From positions 7,548,021 to 7,612,020 of the forward strand of contig OX442423.1 of NCBI GenBank assembly GCA_949361645.1: DNA of 64,000 nt, written 5' to 3'. A model generated the notes under the pieces. That model worked only from the letters and a program-made list of their open reading frames with translations, had not been told where the DNA came from and did not search any database. Each line of letters begins with the position of its first letter. Positions within the stretch are counted from its first letter, which is position 1. Position numbers and translations under genes: made by a program. Shown one piece after another: positions 35,090 to 46,350 of this stretch. This stretch comes from Spongilla lacustris (lineage: Eukaryota > Porifera > Demospongiae > Spongillida > Spongillidae).

Positions 35090-35169
35090 ATAGTCTTGTA
35101 CCCAGATCCTAAAATACGTCACAGCTGCGCAGCTGTGACGTTTTTAGAGTCTGGGTACGAGACTATTTC
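35090..35169. mobile_element. Palindromic MITE-like element
   Basis: ATAGTCTTGTACCCAGA on the left pairs with TCTGGGTACGAGACTAT on the right; the centre ACGTCACAGCTGC/GCAGCTGTGACGT is perfect. About 80 bases, almost wholly palindromic. Similar TAGTCTCGTTCCCAGAC ends are seen at 28231, suggesting a dispersed family. Confidence 0.7.
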
Positions 35170-36227
35170 CTATCCAAACTTTCTCATAAAGAGGTTTTGA
35201 TAACCAAGCCAACCATTCAAGCTTTGCCTTTTGTTTACGAGTAAAACCAATGGCAGTTGCCATGAAGCCTGTGCTAATTAATACGGTGTACTTTATAGAT
35301 GCAGCGCGCTAGCGATAGGTGTGTTAAAGTTATATGAGCTTCAGTGACTCGGAACTATATGCATATATGCATGCAGCGGGAATCTTCGACGTCATTCCAT
35401 CTTTACTTCATAAATAAGTTTATTGTACCGCGATCTTCACCACGAATGCATCTCAGGCTCAGCAGCATGCAAGCAAACATTGTCACGTGATTTTACAATG
35501 TACTTATAAGACGAGTTGCATGCGCATCGACAGCCGTGAGATTCAGATATACTGTAGCTGGAAAGAGAATAGTTCGCTCCATGCAAGGTACGTACGTGCA
35601 TAAGTATATTCGACAGAATTAAAAAGTTTAGACATGGTTTTAAATTTAATATTTGCGGGCCGGGCTGTATAATTGTATGCAGTTAATTCACTAGAGCTTA
35701 CGTTGAAGTTGGATGTAGCCAATGGTGTTGAATGGAATTGGTCACTTGTTGGGGGGCTGATCTGGTGGAATGAGTGACCCTATTTAAGGCAAACTCATAA
35801 AATTGTTAATATTGTCAATGGCTAGCTAACCACCTTTTATTGTACAAGCCACAATATAATCCAGCTGCCTGTCCATTGGATGTACATAAAGAAGTGCTTT
35901 TCAAGACCTAAGGTATTTACCTTCAGCAAAAACGTCCGCACCCACCCAGGTGTAGCCCTATTCCTCCCCCCCATCCCCCAGTCAGTACTGACGCGTAGTA
36001 GCGATGATGTAATCCATCCGCATGCGGCTGCGTAGGGTCGAGGCTACCCCCCCCTCCCCCCCCCCCCCCCCCCCCCCCCAGGCAATCATGCAGCGAAGCG
36101 GTAAGTTGCATGAGTAGGTCATGTTATTCATGTATATCTAGTTCGATCTGTCTTTGATTCTGCCCACCACTGCCATGCCGTCCGTTTGTACAAAACGCTC
36201 CCTCGCTCAGCTGCATATAAATTCATC
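35170..36227. other. Intergenic region with a C-rich tract
   Basis: No gene is supported. A C-rich run lies at 36048-36079. The small minus-strand frame through it is an artefact of the poly-C tract. Confidence 0.4.
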
Positions 36228-36228
36228 C

Positions 36229-36423
36229 AATATAGGATTTGAAGGCAATGGTGGTGTAAAAAGAAAGAAAGGGAACACAGGATTGGAGATACAATAATTA
36301 TTCCTATATTTACCACTTTGTGAGAACGGCATTGTACATGTACATTTATGCTGCTAAATATAGGAATAATTATTCCCTTGTTCCCTTCCTTTTTACACCA
36401 CAATTGCCTTCAAGTCCTATATA
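36229..36423. mobile_element. MITE-like element with about 70-80 bp inverted arms
   Basis: The left arm begins TATAGGATTTGAAGGCAAT and ends AATAATTATTCCTATATTTA. The right arm is its inverted copy, ending ATTGCCTTCAAGTCCTATA. About 195 bases in all, no coding capacity, flanked by AT-rich sequence. Confidence 0.8.
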
Positions 36424-37935
36424 CCACTAACGTTCTCAGAGAAAATGTTTTAATATCTTTCATTCATTTTTTATTGTATTAGTGGTTGTATTGCACAACA
36501 CATATTGAAAGCTTTATGCTTTTTAAAGAGCACCAATTATACCAATGGCTTTAGAATTTCCTGGATGAGCATCTTTGGTATCAGATATGTAAGTAAATAT
36601 CCAGGAAGAAGACGACGACCATGGAGAAAAAAATTGATCTGGGGAAGAGGACTGTACGAGTATTATTTTTATTCCCTTAAAGCAAACGGTCTGGCGACTT
36701 GAATGAACAAAACATTAAAATGATAGTCTTTTCCTTCTGATTCGATAGCAATAAAGAGCTAAACATCCGTTTCTTGGTACGCGTGAGGAACGTTTTTTTA
36801 ATGACTTCATGATACGGCACAAATCCTATATGATGTAACTCTCGATACATGTATTAAAAGATCTTATGAGTTTGTCACGTGCAGTCTGAGTGTATAAATA
36901 TTAACCTCGCGATATTCACTAATACATGTATAATAAAAACCATTTAGCCATCCGGAGCGTCCCTTAATTTGTGTTCGAGCCCGAGGTGAGCCCATGCACA
37001 TGTATATGCTAGCCGAAACGAAGCACATTTGTGTATGTTACATACGACATATGGAATATTTATACACAGTTGGTCTCGAATCATCGTCCATGCATGGAGC
37101 GATGTTTGTCAGTGACAGATGTTTTAAGTTACAGCTTTTTAAGCATTGTACTTGATTTGACCTTAAGCACAGCCGAGGCCTTGCTATAAAGAGTACTGAT
37201 AACGCAAGTAGCAGCCATCACTGAATGAGCAATTTAATATGCTCGATTCAGGACTGCAATGTAACGACTGGTTAAATTTGCAGTAATCGTTTGATTTTAA
37301 CGATCACTTCAGCGGCATGCCAACAACTGTCCACTGATGCAGTTTACGATCATTTTCATTTCCGCCATAATAGAATATTTACTATGATCGATGAAGTCTT
37401 CAAGTCATATTTACTATATAATTCACAATTAGTCCTAATCAATTGTAGCCCATATACTAACTGCATACAGCAGACATCTTAACTGTCAAAAATATATATG
37501 AAAACCCATTTTAAGGGCATCTTACATTGTACATGTATATAAATCATTTACATCGTGTATACAGGCAGCTATGAAACAGTCACCGCCACGTGAAATGAAA
37601 GGTAGTACGTGTATTTTGCTGAGGACATTTTGAGAACCCAATTGTTATCTTACATGCTCGTTCTTGCCATCTTATCATGTGGTTCGTGCTCTAAGAGTAA
37701 ACTGACTTGTTTCAGACAATAAAACAAGCTGAGCCTTCCTTCCCCTTCCCCCTCCCCCTGCGATGCTGATGATGATGACATCAGTATATCACAAGAAGAG
37801 ACCTCTCTTTATGTAGAATTACGCTGAGAATTTTTAACTTCTTACTAGAGTTTAAATTAGGCTAATTTCTTATTTCAAGACCAGAAATAGCTTTCTTTCA
37901 GTTACATTTACATATACCTACACTATCCCTGTGTC
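36424..37935. other. Intergenic region, nothing recognised
   Basis: AT-rich sequence with short frames only (for example 36505-36702 and 37291-37482). None has a domain or a convincing signal peptide plus donor. Confidence 0.4.
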
Positions 37936-37944
37936 GTAGTATAT

Positions 37945-38143
37945 ATTGTCCCCCCTTATATTGTCCCCCCGGACAATATAGCCTAGGGTATAATGTCCCC
38001 CGGACAATATAGCCTAGGCTATATTGTCCCCCACGGACAATATACCCTAGCATATAATGTCCCCCCCCCCCCCCCCCCCCCCCCTGGTGAAACAGTCCCC
38101 CCTCCCGGACACTATAACCTAGGTTATATTGTCCCCCTCTGAG
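37945..38143. repeat. Cluster of palindromic GGACAATAT/CCTAGG motifs with poly-C
   Basis: The self-complementary word ATAGCCTAGGCTAT or AACCTAGGTT sits between GGACAATAT and ATATTGTCC. Several diverged copies occur here, separated by C runs, the longest at 38059-38084. A second cluster with poly-G lies at 39085-39335 in the opposite sense. Confidence 0.8.
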
Positions 38144-38356
38144 AATTAGTGGAGTACATACCGCGTGATGTTGTTTGTTCCTTCGCTCTGGTGGGTAGGT
38201 CCTTAACCGTCCTTTCCACTCATGCTGTCAAAAATATTTACTACTCCAGGCTCACATATAGACCATGCAAGTTAACCAATGACTGTTGGATACATGTAGG
38301 ATTTGTATGAATTCCTGTCGTTCCACGCGAAAGGTAAACACTATAGTGCGGTAACT

Positions 38357-38472
38357 TGCATACCATGGAATAGAGCCAACTGAGAGGATGTCTATTGCAT
38401 TTGCCCTAATGAAATGCATACCATGGAATAGAGCCAACTGAGAGGATGTCTATTGCATTTGCCCTAATGAAA
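38357..38472. repeat. 58-bp tandem duplication
   Basis: TGCATACCATGGAATAGAGC and the following 38 bases occur twice in direct tandem (38357-38414 and 38415-38472) with no difference seen. It is unrelated to the 58-bp satellite despite the equal length. Confidence 0.95.
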
Positions 38473-39084
38473 TGCATATTGATATTTTTTAACTTGGGGG
38501 CTGCATGACACATACACAAAACTTAAGTATGTGATTGCAATTCTGCCTGGTTCCACGCTTTAGACTGAATAGGGTGGAAAAGTTGGTGTCATTAGCTCGC
38601 CGGCAGGTATCACAAGATTTCAAACTGACGTATATATCATCAATCATATCTTCCCAGAAAAATCTCGAGGTAACCTTCTACAGAGTTTTGTCCCTCCCCA
38701 AATGCAAACATAATTATCAGCAGTTTGGTAGTAAAACAGGACCTATTATCAATCGTACCTTGTGTTCAAATACATTTACAGTATACAGTTTCTAATGGAT
38801 CTAGCCGCCAGCTCCGACATACACTGTATATATATATATCACCACGATGCTTACCTTCAGCAGATACATGACAGTTAGCACTTATGATGACGCGATGACA
38901 CTCTTCTTCTGCTGTTGTTACTGAGTTACTCTCCTCCATCGCCGTTCTTCTGCCAAAACCGAAGAGGCATGCATGATAATAGACACCAGGTTAAAGTTAA
39001 GCTTCGCTTTTCTTCTGAATGATCGCTTTTGGTCTTTGGAATACCCAGTTGGATAACTACCATACAGAGTACAACCAGTACAAC
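38473..39084. other. Interior between the two palindromic clusters
   Basis: An 86-codon frame (38535-38795) has no recognisable domain. With flanking inverted clusters at 37945-38143 and 39085-39335 this could be the body of a foldback element. Confidence 0.3.
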
Positions 39085-39335
39085 CACCTAGGTTATATTG
39101 ACTACCTCCCACCCTTCTCAGTCCCATTCTGGTACCCCTTTGTTGTGCTACTATACTATGGGGAAGGGGGGGGGGGGGGGGGGGGGGGACAATATACCCT
39201 AGGTTATATTGTCCGGGAGGGGGACAGTATATCCAGGGGGGGGACAATACATCCTAAGGTATATTGTCCGGGGGACAATATAACCTAGGGTATATTGTCC
39301 GGGGGGACACTTTTTCCAGGGGGACATTATATCCT
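39085..39335. repeat. Second cluster of palindromic GGACAATAT motifs with poly-G
   Basis: Copies of ATATACCCTAGGTTATATTG and ATATAACCTAGGGTATATTG flanked by GGAC and GTCC, separated by G runs (the longest at 39166-39188). This is the inverted counterpart of the poly-C cluster at 37945-38143. Confidence 0.8.
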
Positions 39336-39433
39336 CCGACACCTGAACACCATACTTTTAAACATGAATGGGAAAGAGGCTAAGATTAACACTGTTCCTC
39401 TGTCTACATGTACATATATATGCTTAGGTCATC

Positions 39434-42400
39434 ATGTATGTGACACGCACCACTGCTCTATTACTATTCGCATTTCTGATATTCAGCCAAGGCCAAGGTA
39501 TGTAGAAAGTATCATTTGTGCTCCAATTATTGAATTGTCCTTTCAAGTTTCAGGGCGCTATTTACAATGCACTGACAGTTCCCATGGATACGCCTGTCCA
39601 CAATGTTTTTGTCCCAATGCCAAAATAATCTACACTTGTGAGCTCACCAATCTTGAAGGTACCACCAGATGGGTACTGCCCTCCAATCAGTGCACAACCT
39701 CAGGTGGAAGCGATCAGATTCAGTTGTCACAAGCAGCAGGATGTGGCGGCATTGTAGCTACATGTGGTGGCTTCCGAGCTACAAACATGGCAGTAAATAG
39801 AACAACAACATGCAGAGTGTCGGAACTAGAGGTGACCACAAGTGATAAGTTGGATGGGGGAGTGGTCAAGTGCTCCAGCATCAACCTGAGGGGAGATATC
39901 TTGGAAGAGTATTGGAGCTACCCCATCGTTATAATAAGCAAGTGTTGTGTTGTGTTGTGTTGTGTTGTGTTGTGTTGTGTTGTGTTTGTGTTGTGTTGTG
40001 TTGTGTTGTGTTGTGTTGTGTTGTGTTGTGTTGTGTTGTGTTGTGTTGTGTTGTGTTGTGTTGTGTTGTGTTGTGTTGTGTTGTGTTGTGTTGTGTTGTG
40101 TTGTGTTGTGTTGTGTTGTGTTGTGTTGTGTTGTGTTGTGTTGTGTTGTGTTGTGTTGTGTTGTGTTGTGTTGTGTTGTGTTGTGTTGTGTTGTGTTGTG
40201 TTGTGTTGTGTTGTGTTGTGTTGTGTTGTGTTGTGTTGTGTTGTGTTGTGTTGTGTTGTGTTGTGTTGTGTTGTGTTGTGTTGTGTTGTGTTGTGTTGTG
40301 TTGTGTTGTGTTGTGTTGTGTTGTGTTGTGTTGTGTTGTGTTGTGTTGCTTTTATGTGTGCGTCTGTGGTGATTCATACACACAATTCTCAGAACCAGCA
40401 CAAGTTACCCTTGCTTACTCGATCTCCAGCAACGATAGTGTGACTATCGCTTGGAGTTTGCCCTCATTCACCTGCAATAGTTCATACAATTTCACTGTCA
40501 AACTGTCAGACAACACAACAGCCAATATACCAAGTGGGACACTGAACTATACATTCTTGGACCTAAAATCCAATACATGCTATAATGTAACATTGGTTGT
40601 TAACAGCTGTTCAGGTGAAGGACTGCCCACATCAACAGTTCAGTGCACAAGTATGTAATGCTGGTGTAGACGTGAATGTAAATAATGATTCCATTTCAGC
40701 CGCTAACCCCCCTGCTGATGTGGTGGTCACTATTGTTGTTAAGCAAGACACTCTTATACCAACTCAATTGCAAGCGGTCTGGCAGAACAATGTAAGGATA
40801 TTTTATAATACTAGATATGCATAAGCGTAAATGACCTGTCTATTTTTAAAAGGACAGCACAAGTAGCCCTAGTTATGCAGTGACAATCAATGATGCAGTC
40901 ATAAAAGATGTCTCAAACAAATACCTCATTTGGCCTATCAATGTTGTTCCATCCTACTTTGTGGTGAGCATTTCCTCTGTCACACCAGCAGGAATGGGAC
41001 CTCCCAGTGAAAGCATTAATGTTTCAGGTATGTCATAAAGTACAATGAAGCTCTATACATTAAATTTACTCAACATGCAGCATAATTCTGGTGATTTAGG
41101 CCTAGTGGTCAACTGGAAGTATTTTCAATGCCACCTGACTCATGAAAAGCATATAATTACAATAAACAGCCAAAAGGAAACATCTGTCACCATGTAACAT
41201 GTTGGGCATTATTACTGTACAAATAGACAGGTGCAGTGAAATACGATGGCCTTATCCAGTTGTGATATATACCATACTATGGTTATGATACCTGGCTTTT
41301 TAGCCGATGCACAGTACATATATGAGGCTGGTGACAGAAATATTCATTATGAAAGAAAAGCAACTCTGTTAATCTTCTTAGCATGTCAGTGGTTGTCATT
41401 GCACCATGTCTTGCTGATATACAGCATTCACACCACCAACAATGCACCAAATTAGGTAATATATGAACTACAACCCATCTTTCATTGCAGGAACCATCCT
41501 CAGCATGGACATTGTGAACACTGCTTTAGTTTATTATAATGTGGTTAAATGCAGGTTTTCAAACAACCAGTCCTTCTACTGTGTGGTTTGCTGCAGTACT
41601 GATCCCTCTGTTCCTCCTGACTCAAGTGTGTACAACATCTCCACTACCAGAGGCACAGAGGTGACTGTTGACCTTGATGGCCTCACCAGTGGTCAGATAT
41701 ACTACTGCAAGGTGGCTGCAACTGATGATAATGAGGCAGGCTGCTTAAGCCCAGTCTACAGGAACATACAGACCTTGATCAAAATCAGTCCTGGCCATGT
41801 GTCCACAGGTAATTGTTCACTGTAAGTGCATAGAGGGGTTTTTTTTTTAATCACCTTCCCTTCAGCCCTAAGTCCAATAGCCACCAGTGCAGCTGCTGAG
41901 AATGGTAAAGTGCATCGTATGTTCTACACAGCTGCATGGAGATCATTCATTGCCTGAAGGGTGCAATAATGCATTTGAATTTTTTTTTGTTTTCAGTTTC
42001 TATCTCACAGATTGCCCTGATATCATTTGCCATCGTGGTTGTGATTGCAGTTATAATGGTTACAATTTTGATAATCATCAGAATTAGAAGAGGTCAGGGT
42101 TCATTATACTCCTCTAATTTATGTATGGTGTTTGGTGATTCCATTTTGCCTCTGCATATGCACATATACTTGTAGCCCACACAAAAACACTTTGTAATGC
42201 ACAACTTCATATGACACAGCAGCCCAAAGACATTTCAACACAAGAAAGGTACAGAGGAAACATGATGCCTTCAATAATAAGTGTTCCTTTCAAACATTTT
42301 ATTGTTGCATGTCTTCTACATGCAGGAAGAACCCTGTTTATGAAGAAGTGATGCCTAAGCCACCACTCTCTGGTGTTCAGCCTGGGGAATATTCATTCCC

Positions 42401-42761
42401 CCTAGCTCCATTCAACAGCATTCAAGGCAGCCACACTGAAACATCAACCTGTTTGGACCAGAACTTGAGGGAGTATCACACTATTGCACCGATACGAAAT
42501 GATCCGGTAAGAATGTTATCCAATCTGAGACCAAACAAAATCACTATTGCGATCCAATGCTGCATTTCAATTGCTCCTCCCCTCTCCCCTCCCTCCTCCC
42601 TCCCCCTCCCTTCAACCCTCTCTTACAATGCTTGTCGTATTTTTCTTTACAACAAGGTTACTGCTAGCCATGGACAAGCAGACAGTGAACAGCTTGCAGC
42701 AGCACATGTATATGCCATCCTAGAAAATAGAGCCATGATAGCTGAAAGTGACAGCGATTAA
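39434..42761 (+). CDS. Gene 2: Ig/FN3 transmembrane receptor-like protein, about 578 aa
   Basis: Eleven proposed exons: 39434-39497, 39554-39937, 40393-40650, 40700-40791, 40853-41027, 41491-41808, 41866-41904, 41997-42092, 42220-42248, 42330-42506, 42657-42761. Phases agree throughout and the sum is 579 codons with stop. Exon 1 codes a signal peptide (TALLLFAFLIFSQGQ). Residues 22-149 form a Cys-rich Ig-like domain; 150-235 an FN3 (VTIAWSLP, CYNVTLVV); 236-324 a second FN3 over two exons; 325-430 a Cys-rich FN3-like module. The membrane helix (ALISFAIVVVIAVIMVTIL) is followed by RIRR. The cytoplasmic tail has tyrosine motifs PVYEEV, EYHTI and VYAIL, candidate SH2-protein docking sites after phosphorylation. 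The first FN3 exon is preceded by an intron with a GC donor (AA|GCAAGT) next to a 405-bp (TGTTG)n. The exon 9/10 boundary is the least certain. Confidence 0.75.
39943..40348. repeat. (TGTTG)n pentanucleotide array in gene 2 intron
   Basis: About 81 nearly perfect units with one interruption (TGTTTGTG at about 39983). It starts six bases after the proposed exon 2 end. Since five is not a multiple of three, all three plus-strand frames read the same Cys-Val-Leu peptide without stops, which links the flanking exons into false long frames. Confidence 0.98.
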
Positions 42762-44912
42762 GAACAGTATGGAAAGAGATCCCTTTACTGCCAAAGTCAA
42801 TACACTCTTTGTCTTAAATCTTATGAATCAATTTTTTTAAGTGACAGTGCTGAATGATTTACAAAGCTTGTGTATGTCACTTGAGTAATCAATTTGATTG
42901 ACATGTATTTCCCTGTGAAAGTACCAGCCTCCCCTCCCAAGTCCTCTTGTCATTATTTTGTACCTTAACCAAAACTGTACCGCACCATAACTGTTGCACA
43001 CCATAACTGTACTACACACTATTCTAGAAGGCGGTAAACCAGGAGGTAATATTTGCCATATGCCATTAGAAACATTCTCTTTGTAAAGCAAATATAGCCT
43101 TAAATTACTATGCATTCCATAAAATACACTTTCATATCATTATATTGTTGTTCAACAGGGTTACATGTTGCATATTGCAGGAAAAAAATATCTTACAGAC
43201 TACTATTATGTAGTTGTGTCTCTATAATACTTCAATCTACTCACATGCACTCTCCTGAGCCTATTCACATCACATTTGTTCCTCCCCCCCTCCCCCCAAG
43301 GAGGCATGACCATTTCTAAATTTAAAAGATGTAATGTTTGTGACAACAAGCCCCAGTCTGCCCTAGTGTATAACTCATATGTATTCATCAGTAGGGTTCC
43401 ATTCTGTTATATCAATGCTTTTGCTGGCTGACTCCATTATTGCTTGTGTGATAGAAGAAGAGCTTACCACAAGAAGGATAATAGTTGTAGGCCAAATGGT
43501 AGGAGAGAGTTTGCATGGCTGATTCATTATTAATATTTTCCTAGGCTGTTGCACACAAGGTTATTCCCAGCTATCTAATCCTTACTTTGCACTGCCAAAC
43601 CCCTTGCAACTAAATTGGAAACAGTAAGGGAGAGGTGGGGGGGGGGGGGGGGGGGGTCAAAGTCTATAGGTATTCACACTAAAGTGATAGTGTATACATG
43701 AAATGTAGGTTGTGATGTTGTGTGCTCAAATACAAACAAAGAAAAAACAAACAAACAAAAAAAAACAAAAAAAAAACTACCAAGTATTAGCGGGCATAAA
43801 CTTGAGTTGAATATGCTGTAATAAGGATCAATGCATGGGTTTGTTGTGCAGTGCATTAAAAATCCAAATACCAATTTCAGATGAACAGTAAATATGACGT
43901 TAAGTGCAGTGTCATTATGGGAACAGTTGTCTCGAAATGTCACGGGATCAGTTGTCACAGTAAAATAGTATTGAGAGTTATTTAGCCAAGATTTTTTTTT
44001 TACTTCAGTTCTTTAAAGTGAAGCATGCAGCAAAACATTACAACAGGTGCATTGGGATAAATAGTACTTATTGAATAGCTATGTTTTTGTAGCTGTATTT
44101 CATTTAGCCAAAACCGTGGTGACCACAAAATGTAACTGAAAATTTAAGCTAGCTTGTTTTAATCAGTATATAGGGGTTTCAGCTTCACTAATAGCAATAA
44201 ATCAACCCAGGCATTGTCACAACAGTATCCCATCTTTTTAATCTTTAATGTGGTTGCTTTAAAAAAAAACTGCAATAGCCAAAGTGTGGATGATGTCCTT
44301 TTATTATGTGACAATGATTAGCACTTTCAAAATCATGGGGTGATATGAAGTAAAAAAAAATGTGACAACTGACCCCGATCTCCATTAATACACAGCATAA
44401 TTAATGCACAGCGTACAATTCTGATGGTTTGCATCGGTGATCCTCAATATTAGGCCCTATGTGAGCTGTACTCAGTTGACTGCTTAAATGCTACATCAGG
44501 GAATGCATGTAATGTAACGATGCCATAGCAATAGCTATTCAGACAACATTTTGATTTGATTTCTTCATGCCTTCCTTCATGTCTGCAAATATTGTTGCTG
44601 TTAAGTGCATTGCTGATAGATTGCATATTAAAATCTGCAGTTATGACAACAGTTCTATTAAGTACTATGGCTTTGTACTATCTGATAACCATTGTATGTT
44701 ATTGCACACAGTACCTAACAAATGTAACGTGTGGTTGATGTGATCTTTATCCTTAGATAGTAACTAAATTCCATAATACCCACATCCATTTGAATGATTG
44801 CATGACTTGCTGAAAAGGCACAATTACCCTCCAATAATATGCTATTACCTAGTATTGATATTCATATTAGCATACTGCCTCTTCTTTTGCTGATCCAAAT
44901 CCTTCATCACAG
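42762..44912. other. Region downstream of gene 2
   Basis: No gene is supported. It contains a poly-G run (43637-43657), A-rich tracts near 43745-43775, and short frames without domains. Confidence 0.4.
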
Positions 44913-45028
44913 GAACCATCCTCAGTATGGACATCATGGACTTTAAATGCAGATATTCAAACTTGTACAACTGCAGCTGCAGTCTCAGAGCTGCAGTACT
45001 GACCCTCTGTTCCTTCTGCTTGCTACGC
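44913..45028 (+). pseudogene. Isolated copy of gene 2 exon 6, degenerate
   Basis: After an acceptor-like CTTCATCACAG, the sequence GAACCATCCTCAGTATGGAC matches the start of gene 2 exon 6 at 41491 (GAACCATCCTCAGCATGGAC). Similarity continues with gaps to a stretch matching CTGCAGTACTGATCCCTCTG at about 41590. The middle and end of the exon are missing and the frame is broken. It indicates partial duplication of the gene. Confidence 0.75.
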
Positions 45029-45883
45029 ACATGTTAGCTTAACTTGCATGCACATGGTTACCGCCATTGTATCAGCTATTATTATAATTTTATCACTAGT
45101 ACAGGGCTGTGGTCTACTTTGTATATATGTGTATCCCCTTGAAAATTGCTACAGTAAGATCAATTTCTGTGTTTTTAAGTTTATAAACCTTAATGTTGTG
45201 ATAACATGCGTTTACTAGCACAACACAACCTTTGAGGTTTGCACTTTAAAGTGCTCCCTTCTATAAGACAATACTTAACTGCTTTTTGGGAGTTATGTAT
45301 TCATAGTTTGAGGCAAGCAAAAACAAAAAGTGGGAAACCTTCCTTTTTATTGTTGACCATTGATACTTTTAGTGCTGGTCTTGCACAAGTAAATGCAAAA
45401 TACCTCATATTGCACCACATGAACATGCAAATAAAATGTAATGAAGAAAAGGATGGGGAAAAAAACTGAAGATCACTCAAGTTAAGTAATTTTGTTTATC
45501 TATTTTGAGCAGGTTTTTCAACACAAATTGGGACTTGTTAATTTTGTGTGAGAGCTCAAGAATATAACTTTTTTTCCCCTTGCATATCAAACTGATGTAT
45601 GATTTGCACACACATACTTTACAATGTATTTTAATCCTGTACATGTAGCAGGTGATTCTGCAGGCAGACTCGGAAGTGTTCTAATTCATATAATATATAA
45701 TATATATATAATATACACTGACATTTATATTATTATTTTATAGATATATCCTTCGTCACGACCGGATAGAGAGCTGCACGTGGCCAGGAAAGTTTATGCA
45801 GTTTTGATCGTGTGATCATGATAGGTGCGTTATTGCATACATTTAAAACTCTTTTCCAGTGGTGCAAACTCTCTTTCACCTTC
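45029..45883. other. Intergenic region
   Basis: Nothing coding recognised. A TA-rich microsatellite lies at about 45690-45715. Confidence 0.4.
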
Positions 45884-46005
45884 TACTGGGCCAAAAAAAA
45901 ATCCATGACTGTAGAGAGCATATTTAAAGCACCTTGCATTAAATGTGCAGAAAATATGCTCTGTTCTGTCAGTGCTGCACCAAACATTCCATTTTTGGCC
46001 CAGTA
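45884..46005. mobile_element. MITE-like element with TACTGGGCC termini
   Basis: TACTGGGCCAAAAA on the left and TTTTTGGCCCAGTA on the right are inverted. Inner parts AGAGAGCATATTT and AAATATGCTCTGT also pair. About 122 bases, ending in TA on both sides, which would fit a TA target-site duplication. Confidence 0.7.
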
Positions 46006-46350
46006 AATTGCATACAATATTTCCATCGTTCCGCCTTGATAGTTTCAGGTTGCGCAAATAGTACTAGACACACTGTACGTGTTCTCCAATCACTTTGCAG
46101 ATCATGCCGGGGGCGACGGAAAGGGGATTCTTTAGCTTCCCCTGATACAAAAGGGGGTGAGGCCGGGCGCAATGGCCAGTGCATTAATCATGAACATGCC
46201 TCCCACTCCCCCTCTATCCTTACCCCTTGTAAATATTATATTGGCAGTCAGATCTAAGACGTACTAAAGCCGCATTAATGTCACGTCGGTGGTCATTATT
46301 GGGTAACAACGATTCGTATAATAATATACGGTATCCAAAACTCAGGTAGT
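46006..46350. other. Upstream region of gene 3
   Basis: No exon recognised. The words TATACGGTAT (about 46324) and, upstream of gene 4, TACACGGTAT (about 52193) lie at similar positions before the two paralogues' start codons. They may be shared promoter sequence left from the duplication. Confidence 0.35.

Noticed and set aside
38357..38472. Relation of the 58-bp tandem duplication to the 58-bp satellite
   Set aside because: The lengths agree by coincidence; the sequences share nothing.
39295..40658. Single frames of 262-382 codons running through the (TGTTG)n array
   Set aside because: A pentanucleotide without stops links unrelated exons. Splice sites and FN3/Ig exon boundaries show that the array is intronic.
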